From positions 2,294,001 through 2,358,000 of the forward strand of contig NZ_CP043450.1 of the NCBI RefSeq assembly GCF_003286415.2: 64,000 nucleotides of DNA, read 5' to 3'. This stretch comes from Mucilaginibacter rubeus (GTDB taxonomy: Bacteria > Bacteroidota > Bacteroidia > Sphingobacteriales > Sphingobacteriaceae). Shown piece after piece: positions 35,449 through 44,435 of this stretch. Each line of letters starts with the position of its first letter. The first letter of the stretch is position 1. The notes beneath the pieces are model-generated. The model saw only the letters and a program-made list of their open reading frames with translations. It had not been told where the DNA came from and ran no database searches. A program made the translations under genes and the position numbers.

Positions 35449-37014
35449 TTAAAACGGTGGCTCATCATCCATGTCATCCATTCTTGATGGACGGATGATA
35501 AAGTTGCTTTGTTTTTCAAAATCCTGTGAAGGAGCAAGGCCTGCGAAAGCGTTACCTGCAGGAGGAGGGAAACCGTCTATACCTTCTTCAAGGTTAGCAA
35601 ATTTAACGTATTTACCTACGAATTTCAACCGCACAGTACCTGTTTCACCGTTACGGTGTTTGGCAATGATGACTTCACCTACACCCTGGGTTGGGTTACC
35701 GTCCTCGTCTTCAGTTAAACCGTAATACTCCGGACGGTAAAGGAACAGTACCATGTCGGCATCCTGCTCAATAGCGCCCGATTCACGTAAGTCTGAAAGC
35801 ATTGGCCTTTTTGAGTTACCCGGCCTGCTCTCTACGGCACGGCTTAATTGCGATAGTGCAATAACAGGCACGCTAAGTTCCTTGGCAACCGATTTTAATG
35901 CACGTGAAATGCTACTGATCTCTTGCTCACGGTTACCGCCACCACCTTTGCCCTCGGCTTTGCCGTGCATCAGCTGCAGGTAGTCGATGATGATTAACTG
36001 GATATCATATTGTGATTTTAAACGACGGCATTTTGCCCTGAACTCGAAGATGTTTAGTGCCGGGGTATCATCAATAATAAAAGTGGCTTTTTCAAGTCGG
36101 CCAATTTTAGAGTGGACCTGCTGCCATTCCCATTCTTCAAGTGTGCCTTTACGGATCTTTTCTTGCTCAATTTCGGCTTCACCGGCAATCAAACGATTAA
36201 CCAACTGTACCGACGACATCTCGAGCGAGAACACAACCACTGGTTTATCAAAGTCAACCGCCGCGTTACGGGCGCAACTAAGTACGAAAGCCGTTTTACC
36301 CATCGCCGGACGTGCCGCGATGATCACCAAGTCTGATTTCTGCCACCCCGAGGTCATACGATCAAGGCCTGTAAAGCCGGATGCGACACCTGTTAAACCA
36401 TCTTTCTTATCTTTTAGTGCTTCAATATCACGCAAGGCTTCATGTACAAGGTCGTCCATGTTACGGGCATCCCTGCGTAAGTTACTCTGCGCAATTTCAA
36501 ACAGGTTTTTTTCCGCCATATCCAACAGGTCGAATACGTCGGCTGTATCCTCGTAAGCATTGTTGATCACTTCTGTAGAGATACGGATCAACTCCCGCTG
36601 GATGAATTTTTGAATGATGATACGTGAGTGAAACTCGATATTTGCTGCCGATGCAACACGGCTGGTAAGTTCGGTAATATAGTAGGCGCCGCCAACCATT
36701 TCAAGCTCGCCTAACCTGCGCAATTCGGCAGTAACGGTAAGGATATCTACCGGTTGTGTTTTTTCAAACAGGATTTTTATGGCAGAAAAGATCTTCTGGT
36801 GATTGGTCTGGTAAAAAACTTCTGGCTTTAAAACATCTATAACTGATGAAAGGGCATCTTTCTCCAGCATGAGCGCACCTAAAACAGCCTCCTCCAAATC
36901 CGTAGCCTGAGGCTGCAATTTGCCACCCCCAATAAATGGAGTTGGATTGGTGATCCGGCTACGGCGTTCAAATGTGTTCGGCTTGTTATACTGGTTGTTA
37001 TTCTCAAAACTCAT
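35449..37014 (-). CDS. dnaB: Replicative DNA helicase
   Basis: A 521-residue hexameric helicase that unwinds DNA at the replication fork. The N-terminal domain (about 35-140, EEAVLGALMLEKDALSSVID) is followed by a linker and the RecA-like domain with Walker A ARPAMGKTAFVLS, EMSSVQLVNRL, Walker B LIIIDYLQLM and the arginine-finger region SQLSRAVESR. No intein is present. The ATG at 37014 (MSFENNNQYN) is preferred over an upstream in-frame start at 37062, which would overlap the predicted promoter. The gene is divergent from rlmB across 305 bases that contain DnaA-box-like sites. Confidence 0.97.
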   Translation of the reverse strand: MSFENNNQYNKPNTFERRSRITNPTPFIGGGKLQPQATDLEEAVLGALMLEKDALSSVIDVLKPEVFYQTNHQKIFSAIKILFEKTQPVDILTVTAELRRLGELEMVGGAYYITELTSRVASAANIEFHSRIIIQKFIQRELIRISTEVINNAYEDTADVFDLLDMAEKNLFEIAQSNLRRDARNMDDLVHEALRDIEALKDKKDGLTGVASGFTGLDRMTSGWQKSDLVIIAARPAMGKTAFVLSCARNAAVDFDKPVVVFSLEMSSVQLVNRLIAGEAEIEQEKIRKGTLEEWEWQQVHSKIGRLEKATFIIDDTPALNIFEFRAKCRRLKSQYDIQLIIIDYLQLMHGKAEGKGGGGNREQEISSISRALKSVAKELSVPVIALSQLSRAVESRPGNSKRPMLSDLRESGAIEQDADMVLFLYRPEYYGLTEDEDGNPTQGVGEVIIAKHRNGETGTVRLKFVGKYVKFANLEEGIDGFPPPAGNAFAGLAPSQDFEKQSNFIIRPSRMDDMDDEPPF

Positions 37015-37021
37015 AAGGGTA

Positions 37022-37029
37022 CAAAAATA
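37022..37029 (-). promoter_or_regulatory. -7 promoter box for dnaB, very close to the start codon
   Basis: On the minus strand this reads TATTTTTG (TAnnTTTG). A TTTG lies 21 bases further upstream, close to the usual -33 position. The box ends only seven bases before the dnaB ATG, so the transcript could be almost leaderless. Confidence 0.5.
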
Positions 37030-37092
37030 TACAAAAAATGTTTCGCCGGGCAAAGTAAACACCTAACATAGTGTATCGACATTTTAAAATAA

Positions 37093-37146
37093 TCATACAC
37101 AGGGTGATAATTTAAAGCTTTTTAATAAACACCCGGGTGTGGATAA
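37093..37146. promoter_or_regulatory. DnaA-box-like sites upstream of dnaB
   Basis: TGTGGATAA at 37138-37146 is the exact complement of the consensus DnaA box TTATCCACA. A second site, TCATACACA at 37093-37101, has one mismatch to TTWTNCACA and the opposite orientation. Both lie in the dnaB-rlmB divergent gap. DnaA control of dnaB expression is a reasonable inference; two sites are too few to claim an origin. Confidence 0.45.
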
Positions 37147-37292
37147 CTTTTTAAGAAAACTTGGATGGATTGATTTTCAGATATTTGAACCGATGTTAAT
37201 AAAGTTTTGCGATGTTGATAGCATAAGTGGGTAAACGGCGATAAACCGAAAAGGGTTATCAGTTCAATAACGGCTTAATCAATTAATATAGC

Positions 37293-37300
37293 TACTTTTG
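37293..37300 (+). promoter_or_regulatory. -7 promoter box for rlmB
   Basis: TACTTTTG matches TAnnTTTG and ends 19 bases before the rlmB ATG. Confidence 0.5.
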
Positions 37301-37319
37301 CCAAAATTCAAATCATAAA

Positions 37320-38081
37320 ATGGCATTTAATTCAAGGCCTCAGCGCGAAAGCAATCAAATGGTTTTTGGTATCAGGGCTGTAGTAGAAGCTATTCGTTCG
37401 GGTAAAGAGATCGAGGCATTATTTATACAAAGGGGTATTAGCGGAGGCTTGATCCAGGAGCTTAAAGAGCTGATGAACGAGTACCAGATAACCGCGCAAC
37501 AGGTGCCGGTTGAAAAACTGAACCGCATTACCCAGAAAAACCACCAGGGAGTTATTGCTGTAATTTCGCCCATTGTTTATCAGAAGATCGAGAACATTAT
37601 ACCAGAGGTGTTTGAAAAGGGCGAAACGCCTTTAATTTTAGTTTTAGATAGCATTACCGATGTACGTAACATGGGCGCTATTGCCCGTACAGCCGAATGT
37701 GCTGGCGTACATGCCATAGTAATCCCTGCTAAAGGTTCTGCTCAGATTAATCCCGATGCCATTAAAACATCGGCAGGTGCGTTGTACAAAATTCCTGTTT
37801 GCAGGCATGATAATTTTATGCAGACCGTACGCTTTTTGCAGGAATCGGGCTTGCAGTTGGTTTGCTGTACCGAAAAAACACAGGATAATATTTACAAACC
37901 TGATTACACCGTACCAACGGCTATAATTATGGGGTCGGAAGAAGACGGTATCCGTAACGAGATCATACGCATTTCTGATCATCTGGCCAAGATCCCTATG
38001 TTTGGCGAAATTGAATCGTTGAACGTTTCGGTATCAACAGGGATTATTTTATACGAGGCGATAAGGCAGCGCACTGCGTAG
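37320..38081 (+). CDS. rlmB: 23S rRNA (guanosine-2'-O-)-methyltransferase, SpoU/TrmH family
   Basis: A 253-residue SPOUT methyltransferase that most likely methylates the 2'-OH of G2251 in 23S rRNA. An N-terminal RNA-binding substrate domain (about 15-85, VFGIRAVVEAIRSGKEIEALFIQRG) is followed by the knotted domain with the three SpoU motifs: LDSITDVRNMGAIARTAE, IMGSEEDGIRNE, and IESLNVSVSTGIILYEA near the C-terminus. Size and architecture fit RlmB, although other TrmH-like 2'-O-methyltransferases are hard to tell apart by eye. It is divergent from dnaB. Confidence 0.9.
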   Translation: MAFNSRPQRESNQMVFGIRAVVEAIRSGKEIEALFIQRGISGGLIQELKELMNEYQITAQQVPVEKLNRITQKNHQGVIAVISPIVYQKIENIIPEVFEKGETPLILVLDSITDVRNMGAIARTAECAGVHAIVIPAKGSAQINPDAIKTSAGALYKIPVCRHDNFMQTVRFLQESGLQLVCCTEKTQDNIYKPDYTVPTAIIMGSEEDGIRNEIIRISDHLAKIPMFGEIESLNVSVSTGIILYEAIRQRTA

Positions 38082-38091
38082 GTGAGTAGTG

Positions 38092-38206
38092 GTTGGTTGG
38101 ATTGGGTGAGTAGTTATCAATGCACCAATACCATTGAATATTGTTGTTGATTAGATGAACAAGAAGTAACTACTCTCCATTCACCTAATCAACAACTCAC
38201 TAAATA
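38092..38206. repeat. Large imperfect inverted repeat between convergent rlmB and manC
   Basis: The left part (GTGAGTAGT-GGTTGGTTGGATTGGGTGAGTAGTTA) is mirrored imperfectly by the right part ending CACCTAATCAACAACTCAC, giving arms of about 35 bases with a 45-base spacer. It probably serves as a two-way terminator and resembles in style other long inverted repeats in this window. Confidence 0.5.
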
Positions 38207-39292
38207 CTAAATATACTTAGCACCAAATTTACTTTTTACATCTGCGACAACCTGCTTGATGTTTTGCTCCTGGTTGCGCGGGCAAATGAGCAGGGAGTTA
38301 TTTGATTCTACTACGATAAAGTCGTGCAGACCTTGTAGTATCACCAATTTCTCGCCCGGTACGTTTACCATGCAGTTTGATGAATCGTACATGATCACTT
38401 TTTCGGCCGGGATCACGGCGTTCCCTACATAATCTTTTTCGGCAAGGTCATAAATAGAAGCCCAGGTACCCAGATCGCTCCATCCAAAATCCGAAGGTAA
38501 CACGTACACATTATCGGCTTTTTCCATGATGCCGTAGTCTATCGAGATGTTAACGCATTGCTGATATGCTTTGTGCACATAAGGTTTTTCATCGTCTGAG
38601 TTATAAACCGGTCTGGCATCCGCAAAAATCTCGTGCATTTCGGGCAGGTGCTGGCCAAAGGCTTTCACAATAGCTTTTGCCGACCAAACGAAAATACCGG
38701 CGTTCCATAAAAAGTCGCCGCTTTGAATGAAGGTTTTGGCTATCTCAAGGGTTGGCTTCTCGGTAAAGGTTTTTACTTTATGAAACTCATCATTGATAAC
38801 ATTGTCGGTATATTGGATGTACCCGTAACCGGTATCGGGCCTTGATGGTTTAATACCAAGGGTTATCAGGTAATCATTTGAAGCTGCTGTTTGTAATGAT
38901 TTTTCAATAGCTGATACAAAGGCGTCTTCGTCGAGGATCTGCTGATCAGAAGGGGCCACAACAATGGCTGCGTCAGGATTAAGGCTTTCAATTTTAAAAC
39001 AACCGTACGCAACGCAGGGTGCAGTGTTACGCATTACAGGTTCTGTAAGGATCTGCTGATCCTCCAAATCCGGTAGCTGGTGTTTTACAAGCTTAGTATA
39101 GTTTTCGTTAGTAACGATATAAATATTTTCTTTAGGACATACTTTCAGGAATCGTTCGTAGGTATTTTGTATTAAAGTTTTACCGGTACCAAGTATATCG
39201 ATAAACTGTTTAGGGTGCGATGTACGACTTATCGGCCAAAAGCGGCTTCCAATCCCTCCAGCCATAATTATCGCATAATAGTTTTTATTCAT
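38207..39292 (-). CDS. manC: Mannose-1-phosphate guanylyltransferase
   Basis: A 361-residue nucleotidyltransferase making GDP-mannose from GTP and mannose 1-phosphate, a precursor of GDP-fucose and of mannose-containing polysaccharides. The signature MAGGIGSRFWPISRTSHPKQF is at residues 11-31, followed by VVAPSDQQI and the FTEKP motif (KTFTEKPTLEIA), then WNAGIFVW and a C-terminal part with SDFGWSDLGTW. It lacks the phosphomannose isomerase domain of long bifunctional enzymes, so it is the single-domain type. It stands alone and is divergent from recQ. Confidence 0.95.
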   Translation of the reverse strand: MNKNYYAIIMAGGIGSRFWPISRTSHPKQFIDILGTGKTLIQNTYERFLKVCPKENIYIVTNENYTKLVKHQLPDLEDQQILTEPVMRNTAPCVAYGCFKIESLNPDAAIVVAPSDQQILDEDAFVSAIEKSLQTAASNDYLITLGIKPSRPDTGYGYIQYTDNVINDEFHKVKTFTEKPTLEIAKTFIQSGDFLWNAGIFVWSAKAIVKAFGQHLPEMHEIFADARPVYNSDDEKPYVHKAYQQCVNISIDYGIMEKADNVYVLPSDFGWSDLGTWASIYDLAEKDYVGNAVIPAEKVIMYDSSNCMVNVPGEKLVILQGLHDFIVVESNNSLLICPRNQEQNIKQVVADVKSKFGAKYI

Positions 39293-39549
39293 GAGAAAGT
39301 AAAGAATTTAAATTTGGTATATCGACCGTAAAAATGTGTATTAATTTGTTAATTATCCATTAAGTGTTGCTAAATAATTTAACAGCATAGTTAAACGCCA
39401 ATTTGACTGATATTTTAAATGAGCAATCAAAGAAATTGTTTTTCATTTAATCATCATTTTTACACAAAATTTAAAAGTAAATCCATCGTTTATTTAGAAA
39501 ATTTTGTTACTTTAAACTTTTAAATACAATTTAAGAATTTGTTAAAATA

Positions 39550-41745
39550 ATGATAGAAACAAAGAAATCGCTATTTGACAATCTCCAGAATTTTTTCGGG
39601 TTTGATAATTTTAAGGGAGAACAGGAAGCGATAATAACCAACATCCTGGCCGGCAATGACACATTTGTTATCATGCCTACCGGTGGAGGCAAATCGATGT
39701 GTTATCAGTTACCAGCCTTGATGAGCGATGGCACCGCCATCGTAATTTCACCACTGATAGCCTTGATGAAAAATCAGGTAGATCAGCTCAGGGCGTTTGG
39801 AGGATCAGATAGTATAGCCCACTTTTTAAACTCATCACTTACAAAATCAGAAATAGCCAGGGTTAAGGAAGATGTACTTGCCGGTAAAACCAAACTGCTG
39901 TACGTTGCACCTGAATCATTAACCAAGCAAGAGAATATCGATTTCTTACGTCTGAACCACGTATCATTTGTTGCTGTGGATGAGGCTCACTGTATTTCGG
40001 AATGGGGCCATGATTTCCGGCCCGAGTACCGTAAAATACGTCAGGTAATCAGTAATATAGGCGAAAATATACCTATCATTGCTTTAACAGCTACAGCTAC
40101 TCCAAAAGTTCAGCAGGATATTCAGAAAAACCTGCAAATGAACAATGCTACTGTATTTAAATCATCTTTTAACCGTGGTAACCTCTTTTACGAAGTAAGG
40201 GCTAAGCGCAACGTTATAAAAGAGATTGTAAAATTTGTTAAGCAAAATCAGGGAAAATCTGGTATAGTGTATTGCCTTAGCCGTAAAAAAGTGGAGGAAG
40301 TGGCTGAGGTGCTCAATCTTAATGGCGTGAAGGCCCTGCCATATCATGCCGGGCTTGATCCTAAAGTACGTGCCGATACTCAAGATAAATTCCTGATGGA
40401 AGATGTTGACGTTATTGTTGCTACTATCGCCTTCGGTATGGGTATCGACAAACCCGATGTTCGTTACGTAATACACCACGATGTACCTAAGAGTATGGAA
40501 GGGTATTACCAGGAAACCGGAAGGGCTGGGCGCGACGGAGGCGAAGGTGTTTGCGTTGCCTTTTATTCAGAAAAAGATATTGATAAACTTCAGAAATTCA
40601 TGAAGGATAAACCTGTTTCAGAACGCGAAATAGGTACCCAGATACTTAAAGAGGTTATTGATTACTGTGAATCTTCAGTTTGTCGCCGTAAGCAATTGCT
40701 TCATTATTTTGGTGAAAACTTTAATGAGGCGGGCTGTAACAATATGTGCGATAACTGCTGCACGCACAAAGATCATTTTGATGCTGAAGAACACCTGCAC
40801 AGGGCACTAAGCCTGATCAGGCACATAGGCGAGAAGTTTGATGATCACCACATCATCAGCATATTGATGGGCGAAGAAAACGCGCAGATCAAAAATTATG
40901 AGCATGATCAGCTGGATTATTATGGCGCTGGTAAAGAGCAGGGTAAAAACCTTTGGAACTCGCTTTTAAGGCAGGCTTTGCTCAATAACTATATTTCAAA
41001 AGATATTGACCAATATGGGCTGTTGAGGCTTACCAAAAGCGGGAATGCCTTTATCGACAATCCGCACAGCATCCGTTTTGTTTTGAACAAGCTTATGGAA
41101 GCTACCGATGACGATAGCGACGATGATGGGCCGAAACAAAGTGGAGGTGCGCTTGATACGCAGTTGCTACAAATGCTTAAAGAGCTGCGTAAAAAGCTGG
41201 CCAAACAAAAAGGATTGCCTCCGTTTGTAATATTCCAGGATCCGTCTTTGGAAGAGATGTGTACCCATTATCCTATCAACACAGAAGAACTGAAACAGAT
41301 TTCGGGTGTTGGTGCAGGTAAGGCTTTGAAATTCGGTAAACCTTTTACCGATCTGATTCAGAAATATGTAGAGGATAATGATATTGATCGCCCAATTGAT
41401 ATGGTGATCAAAAGCGCGGCCAATAAATCAGCGCTTAAAGTGTTTATTATCCAGAACATCGACAGGCATTTAAATCTTGATGATATTGCGGCTTCCAAAG
41501 GTCTTACGTATGAGGAAATCCTGAAAGAAGTTGAAACTATTGTTAACTCGGGTACTAAGCTTAACCTGAATTATTACATTGATGAGGTAATTGACGAGGA
41601 TAAGCAGGAAGAAGTGTTTGATTATTTCCGAACGGCCGAAGCTGATTCGATTGATGAAGCTTTAGCGGAGCTGGGAAGCGATGACTACACGCGCGAAGAA
41701 GTGCAACTGATGCGTATCAAATTTATGTCAGAGTTAGGAAACTAA
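39550..41745 (+). CDS. recQ: ATP-dependent DNA helicase RecQ
   Basis: A 731-residue 3'-5' helicase in recombination and fork repair. Helicase motifs are clear: the Gln motif region FKGEQEAIITN, Walker A MPTGGGKSMCYQLP, the DEAH box AVDEAHCISEWGHDFRPEY, TATATPKVQQDI, and motif VI QETGRAGRDG. The RQC zinc-binding domain has C-x(n)-C-x-x-C spacing in CESSVCRRKQ and CNNMCDNCC. A winged-helix part is followed by an HRDC domain (about 535-610) and about 110 further residues rich in helices, longer than in E. coli RecQ. It is alone between a divergent manC and a convergent CBM6 gene. Confidence 0.96.
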   Translation: MIETKKSLFDNLQNFFGFDNFKGEQEAIITNILAGNDTFVIMPTGGGKSMCYQLPALMSDGTAIVISPLIALMKNQVDQLRAFGGSDSIAHFLNSSLTKSEIARVKEDVLAGKTKLLYVAPESLTKQENIDFLRLNHVSFVAVDEAHCISEWGHDFRPEYRKIRQVISNIGENIPIIALTATATPKVQQDIQKNLQMNNATVFKSSFNRGNLFYEVRAKRNVIKEIVKFVKQNQGKSGIVYCLSRKKVEEVAEVLNLNGVKALPYHAGLDPKVRADTQDKFLMEDVDVIVATIAFGMGIDKPDVRYVIHHDVPKSMEGYYQETGRAGRDGGEGVCVAFYSEKDIDKLQKFMKDKPVSEREIGTQILKEVIDYCESSVCRRKQLLHYFGENFNEAGCNNMCDNCCTHKDHFDAEEHLHRALSLIRHIGEKFDDHHIISILMGEENAQIKNYEHDQLDYYGAGKEQGKNLWNSLLRQALLNNYISKDIDQYGLLRLTKSGNAFIDNPHSIRFVLNKLMEATDDDSDDDGPKQSGGALDTQLLQMLKELRKKLAKQKGLPPFVIFQDPSLEEMCTHYPINTEELKQISGVGAGKALKFGKPFTDLIQKYVEDNDIDRPIDMVIKSAANKSALKVFIIQNIDRHLNLDDIAASKGLTYEEILKEVETIVNSGTKLNLNYYIDEVIDEDKQEEVFDYFRTAEADSIDEALAELGSDDYTREEVQLMRIKFMSELGN

Positions 41746-41766
41746 CTATATAAGATTTTATACTAT

Positions 41767-41805
41767 AAACAGCCTTTGGATTGAATTCTGAAGGCTGTTT
41801 TATTT
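41767..41805. terminator. Terminator between convergent recQ and CBM6 gene
   Basis: AAACAGCCTT (41767-41776) pairs with AAGGCTGTTT (41791-41800), followed by TATTT on the plus strand and an A/T-rich tract on the other side. Confidence 0.75.
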
Positions 41806-42453
41806 AAGGCTCTTTCCAAAATTGAGATGGTCAAGATTCATGTTGCCATTGGTAAGAATGTGCAGGGTAAGTACGTGAGCTCCTTTTTTCAAGGTTATTG
41901 AGCCAATGGAATCAGATGCATTCCAATGATGCCACTGCCGCCAGGCAACCGTATCTCGGTCATCATGTGTCGATGCGATGTTTAAAGGGCCTGTTGCATC
42001 TTTACCATCGATATCAACCGAGATGGTTCCATTACCGTTAGATGTATACAAAACGCCAATAGGGTAGGTGCCGGCTTTATTTACTTTAACTGTGTAATTG
42101 ATCCATTCGCCGGGTTGTGTCCAGCCAACGTATAGTTTATTAAGATCGCGCGGAACCTTATTGTAAGGATTGTTATCAATGTTACCCGTTTTGGTATAGG
42201 AAATATCAACACCTTCTTTCATCCGGAATTCATTCAAAAACGAGCCGTTTGCCGGGTTTAATTTTCCGCTGCCATTGTTTATGCTATCGGTATCATGATA
42301 AGCTATCCCTTCTCCACCTTCGTCATAATACTCACATTCAAGTCTGCCCGGGAGCTGTTGCATTTTACCCTGCCATGGCTTGCCGCCGTTGTTTAAAATA
42401 AAAGCACATGAAATTATTGCTACTCCAGTTAAGATTATTAGGTTCTTTTTCAT
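41800..42453 (-). CDS. Stand-alone carbohydrate-binding module (CBM6-like) lipoprotein
   Basis: A 217-residue exported protein with a hydrophobic N-terminus and a possible lipobox (AIISC, Cys 16). The rest is a single beta-sandwich of the CBM6 type: RLECEYYDEGGEGIAYHDTD, then VGWTQPGEWINYTVKVNKAGTYP, SVDIDGKDATGP, and a C-terminal LTLHILTNGNMNLDHLNF, where the Trp and Asn residues form the sugar site in known members. No catalytic domain is present in this frame or beside it, so it is a binding protein only, or the partner is elsewhere. It is downstream of the OmpA-like gene with about 40 bases between. Confidence 0.83.
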   Translation of the reverse strand: MKKNLIILTGVAIISCAFILNNGGKPWQGKMQQLPGRLECEYYDEGGEGIAYHDTDSINNGSGKLNPANGSFLNEFRMKEGVDISYTKTGNIDNNPYNKVPRDLNKLYVGWTQPGEWINYTVKVNKAGTYPIGVLYTSNGNGTISVDIDGKDATGPLNIASTHDDRDTVAWRQWHHWNASDSIGSITLKKGAHVLTLHILTNGNMNLDHLNFGKSLK

Positions 42454-42491
42454 TTACAAATGATAGGTTGGTCTATAACAATATTAAAGCA

Positions 42492-44396
42492 CTATTTAGC
42501 TATAATCATGAATTCCGTACGCCTGTTTTTGGCCCTGTCTTCGTCCGTTGTATTAGGTGCTATAGGCTGCGTTTCTGCGTAGCCCTTGTATACAAGGCGG
42601 CCAGGCGCTATACCTTTTGATACAAGATATTGATAAACTGACTTGGCTCTGTTTTCGGATAGTGCCTGATTACTTTGATGGTTACCAACGTTATCTGTAT
42701 GGCCGGATATCTCAATGCGTATAGCTTGGTTTACCCCCAGAAATTCAATAAGCTTGGCCAGCTCGGCTTTAGATTCCTTTTCAAGATCATACTTGTTAGT
42801 ATCGAAAAAGATATTTTTAAGGATCACCTTATTCCCAATTTCAATCGGCGATAACAATGCTACAATGTTGAAGGGATTCTTGGTTTTATAGTTCTTAAGC
42901 GAAAAGTTTTCAGAGTAAAACAGGTATCCGCCTTTTGAAATATTCAAGCCATAATTTTTACCAGAGGTGAGCGTGGCTAAAAAATCGCCTTTTTCTTCGT
43001 CACTGTAATCCTGGTAAACCACCTGATTGCTTTCCAGATCGATAATTTCAATGGCGGCCTCAAGCGGCTGTTTGGTCTTAATGTCTTTTACAAATCCCTT
43101 GACATAAGTAACCATTCGCGGCCTCAGGTTTACAGGAAGCTCAAACTTATAAATGTCGTATCCTCCATATCCGTTCAGGTTATTTGACGAAAAGAAAGCG
43201 TAATCGCCATTTGCCGTTAATGATAAGCCGCCCTCATCTCCATTGGTATTAATTGGATATCCCAGGTTTTCGGGTTTCTGCCATTTGCCATCTTTGCCCA
43301 AGCGACTTACGAACAGGTCTTTTGCCCCTAAACCGGGCCAGCCATCACTACTAAAATAAAGCGTACTATCATCGGGGTGTATAAATGGGGATTGCTCGTT
43401 ATACGGAGTGTTAATGTTTGGGCCGAGGTTTTCAGGCTCGCCCCAGCCTTTTTCGCCCAATGTACTTTTCCAGATGTCATACCCGCCATAGCCACCTTTA
43501 CGGTTACTTACAAAGTAAAGCGTGCGGCCATCTGCGTTTATTGATGGTTGAGATTCCCAGCCCGCGGTATTTACAGGTGGGTTCAGATCAATAGGTTTCC
43601 CCCAGTCGTTACCTTTTTTTTGCGCTATGTAAATATCGCAACGGCCCAGGCCATCCGGGCGGTTACATCCTGTGAAAAACAGGTACTTGCCATCCTGTGA
43701 TATGGATTGCGCTCCTTCATTGTATTTTTCGGTGTTGATCTGGTTACTTAAATATGTAGCTGTGCCCCATTGGCCATTAACTTTCTCACTTTTATAAAAG
43801 TCTTCGTTGTTATTTATTTTCCGGGTAAATATCAGAGTGCTTTCGTCAGCTGTGGCAACGGGAAGGTATTCATCGTTGGCGGTGTTTATTTCAGCTCCGA
43901 TATTTATCGGCTTAAAAGGTACAGGATGAGCCATAGCCACGATTCCGAACTTGGCATCAGCAAGCATTTTTTTTGCATAAGTGATATTTTCGGGACTAAG
44001 GTCAGGATAAGTAAGGTATTTTTCGAGATGCTGCTGTGCCGGCGCATAATTGGCATCATGAATTTCCATTTCGGCAGCTTTAAGATATGCGCCCCGGTTA
44101 AATTCCGGGCTTAAGGAAATAACTTTCGCGTAATGTTCCACAGCCGGCTTATACAGGCGTTTCATCCGGTACAGGTCGCCAAGTAATAAGTGAGCTTCTA
44201 TAAATCTGGGATCTTCGCCGACGGCCTTTAGTGAGTTTTGGATGGCTTCATCATACAGATGTTGATCCAGGTTTTGATAGGCTAAAGCAAAATATTTTAT
44301 AGCTTCTTTATTGGACGATGAATACCGGGCAGGCTGCTGGGCACGAAGCAAAGCAGGCAAACACAATGCAAGCACCAATAAAATTGCTATTCTCAT
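42492..44396 (-). CDS. TPR / PD40 beta-propeller / OmpA-like outer-membrane protein
   Basis: A 634-residue envelope protein. A signal peptide spans residues 1-19 (ending LLRAQ). Two to three TPR units follow (about 28-150). Then come WD40-like PD40 repeats (about 170-410) with the recurring pattern SQDGKYLFFTGCN, NADGRTLYFVSNRKGGYGGYDI, HPDDSTLYFSSDGWPG. A carboxypeptidase-regulatory-like segment (about 425-500) precedes a C-terminal OmpA domain with ISGHTDNVGNHQSNQALSEN, which binds peptidoglycan. This architecture is common in Bacteroidetes, including proteins linked to type IX secretion (PorE-like). Whether it has that role here is uncertain. Confidence 0.9.
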   Translation of the reverse strand: MRIAILLVLALCLPALLRAQQPARYSSSNKEAIKYFALAYQNLDQHLYDEAIQNSLKAVGEDPRFIEAHLLLGDLYRMKRLYKPAVEHYAKVISLSPEFNRGAYLKAAEMEIHDANYAPAQQHLEKYLTYPDLSPENITYAKKMLADAKFGIVAMAHPVPFKPINIGAEINTANDEYLPVATADESTLIFTRKINNNEDFYKSEKVNGQWGTATYLSNQINTEKYNEGAQSISQDGKYLFFTGCNRPDGLGRCDIYIAQKKGNDWGKPIDLNPPVNTAGWESQPSINADGRTLYFVSNRKGGYGGYDIWKSTLGEKGWGEPENLGPNINTPYNEQSPFIHPDDSTLYFSSDGWPGLGAKDLFVSRLGKDGKWQKPENLGYPINTNGDEGGLSLTANGDYAFFSSNNLNGYGGYDIYKFELPVNLRPRMVTYVKGFVKDIKTKQPLEAAIEIIDLESNQVVYQDYSDEEKGDFLATLTSGKNYGLNISKGGYLFYSENFSLKNYKTKNPFNIVALLSPIEIGNKVILKNIFFDTNKYDLEKESKAELAKLIEFLGVNQAIRIEISGHTDNVGNHQSNQALSENRAKSVYQYLVSKGIAPGRLVYKGYAETQPIAPNTTDEDRAKNRRTEFMIIAK

Positions 44397-44435
44397 TTAT
44401 AACTTAGGATAATTTATATCCGTAAGTTACAAAGA

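Noticed and set aside
35987..36556. 189-codon plus-strand open frame opposite dnaB
   Set aside because: Antisense to conserved helicase motifs and without recognisable protein features.
37063..37319. Chromosomal origin (oriC) between dnaB and rlmB
   Set aside because: Only one exact and one near DnaA box are visible, with no cluster of boxes and no dnaA or dnaN gene nearby.
41800..42453. Fragment of a glycoside hydrolase broken by frameshift
   Set aside because: The protein has its own signal sequence and a complete single module, and neighbouring frames show no hydrolase domain.
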